DNA from: Urechis unicinctus
Lineage: Eukaryota > Annelida > Polychaeta > Xenopneusta > Urechidae
NCBI GenBank assembly: GCA_034190875.2
Contig: CM067346.1
Coordinates: 46,752,432 to 46,816,431 of the forward strand
Direction: 5' to 3'
Length of the DNA: 64,000 bases
Shown one piece after another: positions 55,046-64,000 of the stretch. The notes under the pieces were generated by a model, which did no database searches, was not told the origin of the DNA, and was given only the letters and a program-made list of their open reading frames with translations. How positions within the stretch are numbered: the first letter of the stretch is position 1; each line of letters starts with the position of its first letter. A program made the position numbers and the translations under genes.

Positions 55046-56218
55046 ACGATAAAATTTCCCCAGCATTGATTCTAATCAGGTGTCATTATTGCATCAGAAG
55101 GCATGTTATGCTTCCTGTTGTCTAAAGAAGTGGCAGTCAACGGTTAATAGATATATCATCGTATCAGTTTCCAGGAACTAGAAAGTACGTGTTTTTTTAT
55201 AAACGGATATAAGAGCTGTTTCTTATTAAAATGGTGGTTCTGCTTTAAATGGAATTGCTATTAATCGTACAGTCATTATCATTGCTAACTAGCGGCTTGG
55301 TCTGTTTACTGACATATTTTATCCCTTGGTTTTTCCTATGTGTGACTTGCTTACGAAATGCTCCTTTACGAGCAACATTTCTCGGTCAGTAACTCCGTAA
55401 CGGATCCTGATCTATGAGTCCACCAAAAATGAGGAATAAAACTACCAGTCGGTGGCATTCCCATTTCCTGCTTCATATAAAGCTTTAGCAACTGGACCAA
55501 TAATTACTTGCACTTGTATACCTATAAATTACAGTTAAAATCCACACAACTTAGATTACCCTTTTTTGTGTAACTCGCCACTATTGCTTTGCCGTTTTTC
55601 GCTCAAATGTATGCATTTGCAGCATCTTAACTGGGCACACTTCCGCCCACAGCCAGTCTGTACGGTTTCGTTATCAACAAATTCACGTGATGCTGAGTAT
55701 CGTGTAACTCATTTGAGCCGGTTAGTGGTCGCGCAAAAAAAAACCCTGCGTAACACACTGATGGTGGGCAAAAGATGTTGTTGTTCAAAGCAGAACTCAA
55801 CAGCCATGTCACGTTCCAATGAGCGATTGAGCAGCTGTTAAATGTCAGCAGCTACTTAAGGCATGTTTACCTATACACAACAAATATTTTAGGCGTCATG
55901 TGTTCCCCCTGTGATTTGCAAGTCGATAATGCGATAAATATCACAATTAGCTTGTACAAATTATGTTGCTCCGATGAGTAGATTGCTTATATTCACCCGA
56001 TCATGCTCTGAACAATCATTTGCAATAACTGACAATAATGGTCATATCCAACCAAATGTTAATCTTCGAAAAAAATAGATAGTGGTTAACTATTGGTCAA
56101 CTCATGTTGACATGCGACCTTAAAATTCTACAGTATAAACTTTATGAATATATATAACCTATCGCAGCCTGCCGTTTCTCTCTCTCCTAGCTCCAGCAGC
56201 AAGGTAAGCTGACTTAAG
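55046..56218. other. Unassigned non-coding stretch after the array
   Basis: No gene or known element was recognised. The open frame at 55,566-55,841 overlaps an opposite-strand frame and has no motif I can name. Confidence 0.35.
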
Positions 56219-56405
56219 TTATCTTATATCTAATAGAGAAAGAGATCTAAATAATACAGATGAGAGAGAGATTAGAGAGAGAGAGAGAGAGAGAGAGTGA
56301 CATTCAGCAAAAGAGTGTAGAGAGAGAGCTAGAGATATCCAGAGGAGAGAGAGTAGAGAGCAGATATAGAGAGATTGTAGCCCCTTCAGAGACAGAGATA
56401 AGAGG
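56219..56405. repeat. GA-rich purine tract
   Basis: About 185 bases dominated by GAGAGA with ATCT/ATAG interruptions. A CTCTCTC stretch at about 56,176-56,186 lies just upstream. Polypurine tracts of this kind can adopt triplex structure. The open frame through it is low-complexity Ser/Leu and not a gene. Confidence 0.9.
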
Positions 56406-56412
56406 GTTATTT

Positions 56413-56931
56413 CCAAACTAAATCTTTAAATAGAGTGGCTCTTGGTATAAATATATCGACTTCAGCGAGGCCGGTGTATAATTGTTCGCAGCGTTAGGGT
56501 CTTCATGGACAAGGTTCTTCTTGCCTATAATTTTCTGTTGGGAGTTTAAAATGCCAGAATATATTTTGGAAATAGTCATATAAATATATATATATACTTA
56601 TCGATGATATATAAACAATATATATGATTCTATTAGCTTTTGTCAATATTATTTCGACTATAATTAAATGGTGACTGCGTGTATAAAACCGTGTATTATA
56701 GCGTACTCGTATATCCAAAGGCGTATGCTAGGTAAACATTATGTAACGATTTAGTACATCCGACTCGTCCAAACTAAATCTTTAAATATCACCGTTGCTC
56801 TTCAAATAGCTGTCATCGACGTCAGCGATGACGCGGTGTTCGCCTTTTCTCTATCCCCGCGTTATCCTTCCATGGACAAGGTTTTCTTGCTCCTATAAAA
56901 CTCGTTTTAATGCCAGGTTTTGGAAATATTC
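56413..56931 (+). repeat. Pair of direct repeats, period 356 bp
   Basis: Copy 1 (56,413-56,577) and copy 2 (56,769-56,931) share CCAAACTAAATCTTTAAAT at the start. They also share TCGAC..CAGCGA, then CATGGACAAGGTT.TTCTTGC, CCTATAA, AATGCCAG and TTTTGGAAATA. They are moderately diverged. Copy 2 is GC-richer around 56,815-56,840 (ATCGACGTCAGCGATGACGC). The 190 bases between them are TA-rich. Such a pair could be the remains of one element present twice, but no termini are recognisable. Confidence 0.75.
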
Positions 56932-57297
56932 TTAAGTCGGATTATTGATATATATCTGGTATTAATGTTCTGGTCAGAAGAGCCATAGTCCATGGATAAA
57001 ATAATTCATCGGCAATGATGCTTAGACTATAGAAAATATGTGAATGTGATAACGTTACATATCTGCCTTTATTCAAGCATAAACCATAGGCTGGCCGATG
57101 GCAAATTGTTATGCTGGTTCTAGCAAATGACTGGGTAAAATGTGCTGAATCGTTTAAATGATGTTCCAGTTGTAGCGCCAGGATATATATTACTGTCAAA
57201 TTAAATTAAATTCGAATGAAAGCGCCACCTATGTGAAATATTCTCCATAATTGGGGGCGGTCATGTTGGTGCGAACGTTTGTGTGACGTCAGAGGTG

Positions 57298-57371
57298 CAC
57301 TGCATATCAATGATGTTTCCTTAAACTGCGCACACACTGCATATCAATGATGTTTCCTTAAACTGCGCACA
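57298..57371 (+). repeat. 37-bp tandem doublet
   Basis: A sequence beginning TGCATATCAATGATG occurs at 57,301 and again at 57,338 with no changes over about 33 bases, so the duplication is recent. It follows a GTGACGTCAGAGG stretch (57,281-57,293) that contains a perfect CRE octamer TGACGTCA. Confidence 0.9.
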
Positions 57372-57803
57372 CTGCGAGAGGAACAAACTACATTACGTAT
57401 CGGTATAACAACAGACCAAAATAGATTTGGATAGGGAATTTATCTTCTTGAGTTTGCTAAATCTCCCCGTGAGTCTGAGGGTACAATAGACCTCTTGTAT
57501 CCTCTTGAAGTGCCTTTTATGCCGTGAATTGCGACTTTTGTCGATGGATTCCACCTCGATGAGAGCCTGGGACGGCCTGGACCGGACAATCGGCTTTTAT
57601 CCCATTTATCCTAGAAGGCGGCGGCTCAATTAGATCAATCTAAACCCTCCATATCTTCTGTACTTTTGTAGGCACCATATAGCACAGTTGTATGCCATTA
57701 AACTATATACTCACATTTCACATCTTCAGGTTGCCAGAAGACTGCTTACATGTACGTCCTCCCGTCTGGTCTTCTAAACTGAAGAGACAAGTCCAAACAA
57801 CAA
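57372..57803. other. Unassigned stretch, partly GC-rich
   Basis: Between about 57,540 and 57,640 the sequence is clearly less AT-rich than its surroundings (GAGAGCCTGGGACGGCCTGG, later AAGGCGGCGGCTC). Open frames of roughly 50 codons occur on both strands there. I could not recognise a protein. It could be a relic exon or the end of a mobile element. Confidence 0.3.
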
Positions 57804-57933
57804 CAATGCCCACTTCTGCGGCGAGCACTAAACTAATTCGTTTTTAAGCAAAGAAAAGTAGGCCTGCTCAATGCCCACTTCTGCGGCGAGCACTAAACTA
57901 ATTCGTTTTTAAGCAAAGAAAAGTAGGCGTGCT
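57804..57933 (+). repeat. 65-bp tandem doublet
   Basis: Two copies (57,804-57,868 and 57,869-57,933) begin CAATGCCCACTTCTGCGGCG and differ at one base near the end (GGCCTGCT against GGCGTGCT). The doublet ends where homology between the old copy and 36,860 onward becomes detectable. Confidence 0.95.
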
Positions 57934-57934
57934 C

Positions 57935-60900
57935 AATCATCTGCACGGTTTTCATTCACAACCTTTGGCGTGATAAGCTGTAGTCAGTCGTGATCTATTA
58001 CTGGCGTTAATTGCCTGTTTTATACTATTCCATGATAATTATAATGTATCTTTAGGCTAGTCATACTGGTAACGCCACCTTGTGTTCTGGTATTGAAAAT
58101 CAGTCGCCACGTTGTAGCACGCGTGGTTTATTTTTTACATCCGCAACCATACTACATCACCTGAATAAACATTAGGCAAATGTTGCAAGCGCATATGCTG
58201 AAGCAATATTAAGGAATTGTCATGATCCCGGTACACAGTATGCAGGTGAGACCATGCATGCCCAGCACAAAAATAACACTCCATCCGGGAACAACCGGTC
58301 GTGAGTGAGGACTGTCCAGGACTATTTAACATAGTTAAGTTCCATCAGCCTAACGGCTAAATAAACGGCTTCGGGCGAAACATCTACACATTCTTGCGCC
58401 GCGCGTGATCAATGTTTTGGCGCGCAAATACATACGTGAAAGACTGCTTGTGCTTGCCTGTTATCCCATGTTGTGTTAAAGTCATCCCATTTAAAAGTAG
58501 GTAATTCACTCAGATTATGAATAAATAAGACAAGGCTAATAGATGTTGAGCAAAACAACAACAATTCCAATATTAGGTAAGGAGCATACGCTTTTTATTT
58601 ATTGCTAGAGCTGTGTCTCCGTTTCTGCTACCTAATAAATATCGTTATTTGACAAGAGGAATTTCACTGGCCATCAGTGCATTCTTTACCACACATTATC
58701 GAAAACTCGCATCGGTAACGGTGTGACCCCCTCAACACAGGTCCTTTACGTCACTCTTCCGCACGTTACAGCTTTATGTCGTCTCGTGTTAGCTGCAGCT
58801 AAGAACATTGAACACCTTATGGCATACTACTTGCAGCAAAAAGTTTATGCCAAAAATTGGATTCATTGCACATTTGACCTCTTTTTGTAATCCATATGCT
58901 GTATATGGGTCTTTTAGTATGGGTAGATTCAAAAGCATCGGATTAGTACGGGCTCTAAGCATGACATGCATATAAAATGGTGTATTTTTTTTATGAAAGA
59001 AGGCTACGAATATGGGCTCCTATACAAACTTGCGGAACCTATTCTCCGAAACCGTGACGCGAATTCCAAATCGCTCCTTTGAATATGATAAATTGCGGGT
59101 ATATTTCCGAGATTAAAGTATATTTCAACGTTGTGATAACACAATGTGTATATAATTAGGAGTTTTATCTCAGGTCTCGATGAAAAAAGTACTGCATAAC
59201 ATTTTATCTCACTTCAGTCATTCTGTACAGGTATTGGAAAAAAGGAATCAAAGCAGTATCAATGTCAAGAATACCAAATTAATCGAATATTGTGGTCGCT
59301 CTTAACAAATATAGGACATTGTTTGCATGATCGCGCCGGAATATATAAACTTTTTGGTTAACGTTGAAATCAACTTCGGGGGCCACATTGTGTTCGTGCT
59401 GATTACAAGTGCAAGTAATAGAATATTGATACATTTGTATAAGGAAGAACACTGATGCAGAATGAAATATCGTAATGGAGTCTACTACAATGCTAGATAG
59501 TCGTCTTGAAGTGGTATTGAAAAAAGGTTGCTTTGTGAGACTATGTGTGTTATGAAGTTGCTACAACACTACTGCCATAATAAGCATAGATGCTTACTTC
59601 TTGCTATCAATGGATGGAGCCACGGGCAGCGCGTTAATAGTGTAAGCCCGAAGATAGGCGCCTAGCCAATCGTAACACGCTGCATTATTAACAACCATTA
59701 ACTTCATATCATAGCTCCCTACGATGACACAGCTCTACGGGAATCACGAGTTTGTTCCCGATTTTGTGTTGGTAATGATCCAAGTCCAAAATAGCTTTTG
59801 GTGCCATAGTTGCTCCATACTGGCCAGTATATTGAACCGGGCTTAAACCATTCAAACCAATTTAGTTGCTACCCATACCCCATAAGGTAAAACGAATGAC
59901 TGCGGCTTCAATGTTGACTAGCGTGTAATTTGGACAACCAGGCGTTAAATAACAGCCGGTCAAATGAACTGTTAATTTTTATTTTCCCCAAAAATAACCT
60001 AACATGCGTTAAACAGTTATCGGTCGGGTTATATAATCGACGGAAAGCTCTTTTCCTAACATTTTGTCAATCTTCATCTTCGGGTTATTTTTAGAGCCCC
60101 TTTAATTATTTTTTGGATTATCATTCATCCTTGATTCCTCCCCTTTCCTTGTTGGTAATCTCAGGCAGAATAATTCGCGGATCCTTAGCCAATTACCCAA
60201 TGTAACGTAATCTGCGTTTGTTAAGAAACTTTGTGTCATATTCGTGATAAAACATCCCAAGTTATTCAAATAGGACATAGTGAGATGTCATGCATGACCT
60301 TCCACAATATGGAGGTACCACACCCAGTACTAACCAGAGGTTCAATAATTGGGTTTAATAAGGTCTACGGGGTATAATGGTCTATTTAGGTTGTGGTCCA
60401 CTAGCATCTTTTAATAGCTACACAGCTGTCTTGTACAGTTATGGGGACTGGTTCATTGGACTGTGTTGAGAACACGGTTCATGAGCTATGAGGACCCATA
60501 TTTCAACAGTTCATCCACTCATCACTGAAATGCATCTAAATGCTGCTAAAACTACGCGAAGGAAATGTGTTAGTTGTAATCCATCACAATATATCTTCAT
60601 AACCCTATTAGTTATCAGCTCATGGTTGCGTAGGTTACTTACCTATTAAAACCCAATACACACTTTAACTAGATTTCTTGTGATGTCGTGGTGCACTCCA
60701 TACAAGAGGTAAAACATGTCTTGACCCTTGTTTGATGCGCGATGGGATGTACACACAAGTCTATCTTCTGTACGATGTAATGTGTGCTTACAAATATTTC
60801 ATTTAGCCATGAATAAACGTATGCCGTCTAGACAGGCCTCAGATTGACCCCTTAGCACCTATTGGAGTTGGCTATTTAGCTATCAAACATTCAACTAAGG

Positions 60901-62650
60901 AGCTTCCGGAGATCAGACTGCTCCGCACAACATTTGTAATATGTAGTTTTATACCTTCCACCGAAGGTTGTTTTACAACGGCACAAAGTGTAGAATGTAG
61001 CTAGTCATAATATCTTGTGAACATCTATAAAAGTTTAAACGTTACATGGCATATGTTTCATTTGTATATTATATAAATTACTGGGTCATATTGTTGTTGC
61101 AACCTGATTTTGAAATATAAGTAAATTAACCTCATTGATGTATTGATACGCTACGTAACAATAATATTTCTACCTTATTCAAACATTAAATTACTTCTCA
61201 AAGAATCGCATTCAAAAGATTTTAACTTCAAAGACCCTTGTAAGAAACCACTATACCTAGATTGTTGTGTATATTTGTGTTATATTCAATGTTGAGTGAA
61301 TCCAGTCTGTCTTATGATATCCGGGCAAAACTGAGCCAGACCATGTAAACGAATTACCCAACGCAGTACATCAATAGTAACAGTTATGACTTTCGTTTAT
61401 GGTCCAATATAGAGTCTATGCAGCTGCAGTCAGCTTATCCGAACTTGTTTATTACGGTCGTAGTCTGATGCTAATTTTAGCTACACAACTTACAACACGT
61501 ACGCGCCTCCCAAAGTAACAAACAAACTAATGTCACGGTTTTTTACATCTCAGCAACCATTGTAAAATAATACAAAATGTTTACCATGCTGTTAGGGCGC
61601 AAGGTATATGATTTATGCAACTCAATGCTTACCCAGAAATATGTCATTTTGTTATTCACAAATATTGTGTTAAACGTCACAGGTCGCAAATATTGATATG
61701 GAACACCTCATTAGGGTGGCAAAAAAGTGTTATGTCATTATTGTTGTACTCTTACCACATTGTCTTCGGATTGGATTGATTACCAGATAACCTGATATCG
61801 CCTTGTAGAAGAGAATGGTATTGCACAAGTAAGCATCACTTCTTGTGTTGTTAATGCTCGCGTGTGTTACTAATTACTTAACACGAAGTTCCAGTCTGCC
61901 AAAAACAGGAGCGATATGCGGTAAACGTTCTGATACTTCACCCCAGGGCTTGCTACAAACACTTTTCCTTTTCGTATCATGACGACCTTGAGGTTAACGG
62001 ATTATTTGGATAGCTTGATGCTTTGTGCATATATTAACAATAAGTAAGCCATATCATTTTGCGGGCAAATTGTATAATTGAAATATTAAGATTATTGATT
62101 ACAAATAAATGTAAAAGCTTTGCTTTAATACAATCTGACCTACATGCGGTAGCTTTAAATAGGAAAACGATGACAATTTCTTTGAGCGTCATGTCGGACA
62201 TAATATCAAATGATTATCCCTCATCCTGTATGGCTTCTCCCTCCTAATGAGCAATCTTGGGCGGTATAATCTATTGGTTTGTTGACAGAATATGGTCCAG
62301 TCAGATGTGATCAATATCAGCCTGTTTTGCTTCTTTCAAAACAGGCACAATGACAATTAATTCAATATGTCTCATTTCGCAATATTTCTGCAGTAATCGT
62401 TGGGTATTTTTCGTCAGTAAATTAAGCAAATTATCTTAAAGATTTGCGGTCCTAATGCAGCCAGTTAACAGCCTTCGTGTTAATAGCATTGTGAAACAAA
62501 ATATGTTTCATTAAGGACGTTAATTCAGAGCCATCTTGTGAATCCTATCATTCGATATCGAACCTTTCATAATTGCTTTTATTAGAGAACAAAAACAATT
62601 TAATGAAAAGATACATTTTTAGACCGGCAGCAAAGACACATACTTATAAC
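57935..62650 (+). repeat. Old, diverged copy of the array unit
   Basis: This is collinear with about 36,860-41,060. Landmarks run in order. 58,040-58,320 matches 36,985-37,260, and 58,365-58,500 matches 37,455-37,570. CATTCTTTACCACACATTAT then GACCCCCTCAACACAGGTCC (58,680-58,745) matches 37,931-38,015. CATGCATATAAAATGGTG then GGCTCCTATA.AAACTTGCG (58,965-59,036) matches 38,645-38,722. About 61,930-61,970 matches 39,890-39,940, 62,245-62,320 matches 40,556-40,640, and about 62,525-62,600 matches 40,945-41,050. The section 59,060-61,900 aligns poorly by eye and is longer than its counterpart. No gene is seen. This copy serves as an outgroup for the young units. Confidence 0.75.
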
Positions 62651-63023
62651 TGTTTCTTACAACACTTCAGATTACCGTGTTTCTTTCAGTGTTCTTTGCC
62701 TAGTTCACATTTTTTTGTACTACAATGACCTGCCTTACATCAGCACGTTTGTGCTTACTCTTTAAATTGTATTCATGGTTAGGGTAATTGGTGACATCCA
62801 TAAAGAAGTAAGCTTCCTTAGCACATTAAGGGTCATGATCAGAGAGGTATTGCATAACAACGGTTTTGTCCCTGCTGTCATTCATTACCGGTGTTGCGAA
62901 ACAGCATCGTTATGTGCTTTTCTCTGGCACCAGTATCGATTGATTTGTAAAGAAGGACAAAGACTTGTAAAAAGGGCTATACTTTATCATCAATGTGTGA
63001 AGAATTGTTCATATGTATCGTAA
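62651..63023. other. Unassigned stretch with an 82-codon open frame
   Basis: The plus-strand open frame 62,775-63,023 shows no motif I recognise. By position this stretch should correspond to about 41,060-41,400 of unit 1, but the alignment is not convincing, so the frame is not called as a gene. Confidence 0.3.
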
Positions 63024-63321
63024 AACCGTTCATTAAACAGACAGTTTGTGTTTCAAATAGTTTCTGGTGATAAGGCGACCGTTAAGAGGAACAAGCATTT
63101 TCTATTAGTTCCAAATAATTGATGGTTCAAAGCAGGCCACTATTAATGCGTCATGGCGGGGATAATAACCGTTCGTTAAACAGACAGTTTGTGTTTCAAA
63201 TAGTTTTGGTGATAAGGCGATCGTTAAGAGGAACGAGCATTTTCCATAAGTTCCTAATAATTGGATCCCAAGGATGGTTCAAAGCAGGCCACTATTAATG
63301 CGTCATGGCGGGGATAATAAC
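63024..63321 (+). repeat. 143-bp tandem duplication
   Basis: Copy 1 starts at 63,024 (AACCGTTCATTAAACAGACA) and copy 2 at 63,167 (AACCGTTCGTTAAACAGACA). Both end in GCGTCATGGCGGGGATAATA. They differ by a handful of substitutions and by an extra GGATCCCAAG-type insertion in copy 2 near 63,262-63,272, so the duplication is fairly recent. Confidence 0.95.
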
Positions 63322-64000
63322 ACGGGAGATCGCGAGCTATGTTCACGGATCATTATCGTTAGGGCTTCGAGGGCAATAGGGACCTTTACTACCTTGCAAT
63401 TTAACCATTGTGCAACAACGAAAGTTTTTTTAAATAGCTATATTTCAAAATGACTGCCTACTCGAAGTTGGCAGTCGGGACTATTGAATAGTCTAAGAGA
63501 CAAGTACTTACCGTTAACGTGATATGTGATTCCGTATATCGTCTAGTTACGATTGCCTAAACCAATTGGACTCAACTAGAGTCAACCCTTCGTAACGCGA
63601 CGATTCGACTTATTCAATGCCTGTTCGAAGTAATTGGCCGTTTGTGGACTGCTGGATGCATCAGCCATAACGTGATTCCATGGTTGTCCACGAGAAGCAG
63701 ACTCGTGGGATATGTCTTACTGTAGTAAAAGACCCACACCATAGTTTCAAGGCAGTGTATATTCTTATTCTACTTGTATTGTGCACAACTTGTTGTTGTG
63801 CTGCATTGTCAGTGAATGTGTCCAGGTTACACACAATATGCTCATTTGATTATGCCTGCTCAACATCTCATAGATGGGTTGTACTAAGACCCCGTTCGTA
63901 ACGCGGCAATTATGTACAACTTGTTACTGTGCTGCAATGTCCGAAAATGTGTCCAAGCTGCGCACAATATGATCATTGAATTATGCTTATGCTTATAAAT
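63322..64000. other. Unassigned window end with a short internal repeat
   Basis: No gene was recognised. A stretch near 63,778-63,850 (TTGTGCACAACTTGTTGTTG, then GCTGCATTGTC, GTGTCCAGGTTACACACAATATG) recurs in modified form at about 63,910-63,972, with the next bases TCATTTGATTATGC echoed as TCATTGAATTATGC. A tandem repeat of roughly 130 bases therefore appears to run to the window end. An open frame at 63,680-63,901 lies inside it and is not called. Confidence 0.5.

Noticed and set aside
63024..63321. Tandem repeats as a possible CRISPR array
   Set aside because: There are only two long copies with no spacer pattern, and the sequence is eukaryotic in character.

Overview
The window looks like eukaryotic, most likely animal, intergenic or intronic DNA. 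It is AT-rich and contains long TA, GT/CA, GAT and GA microsatellites. No open reading frame looks like an intact gene. The only recognisable coding matter is a decayed transposase of a type known mainly from animal genomes: a THAP zinc finger followed by a Kolobok-like catalytic region. I could not place the organism more closely; a marine invertebrate would fit but is a guess. I saw no rRNA, no convincing tRNA, no CRISPR array and no bacterial-type operon.

Region 1 (1-18,092) is a large, imperfect inverted duplication. The left arm (1-2,513 and about 3,600-4,560) matches the right arm (18,092-14,139 and about 12,370-11,640) in reverse order and opposite strand. The microsatellites at the outer end and in the middle of the arms also correspond. 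The right arm carries extra blocks, notably about 15,625-16,880. The arms surround a spacer of about 6-7 kb. In that spacer, on the minus strand at about 7,245-5,170, lies the THAP/Kolobok-like transposase pseudogene, which has several frameshifts and stops and a possible relic intron.

Region 2 (18,093-36,860) is mostly unassigned. It holds paired GAT/ATC arrays (20,483-21,052), a segment of about 1.25 kb repeated two or three times in tandem (21,600-24,400), two further diverged copies of the inner-arm repeat (25,880-26,340 and 28,200-28,430), and a fragment related to the later tandem unit (33,890-34,250).

Region 3 (36,860-62,650) is a segmental tandem array with at least two age layers. 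Three young units lie head to tail at 37,658-44,350, 44,351-49,717 and 49,718-55,045. Units 2 and 3 share two deletions and are sisters. A much older, diverged copy of the same sequence runs from about 57,935 to 62,650. It keeps the segment that units 2 and 3 lost, so unit 1 has the ancestral layout. The last kilobase contains a 143-bp tandem duplication.

The interest here is structural: layered duplications (inverted, tandem and dispersed) whose order can partly be read from shared deletions, and a dead transposon between two long inverted arms. All alignments were made by eye, so boundaries of diverged copies are approximate (tens of bases) and no percentage identities are given.
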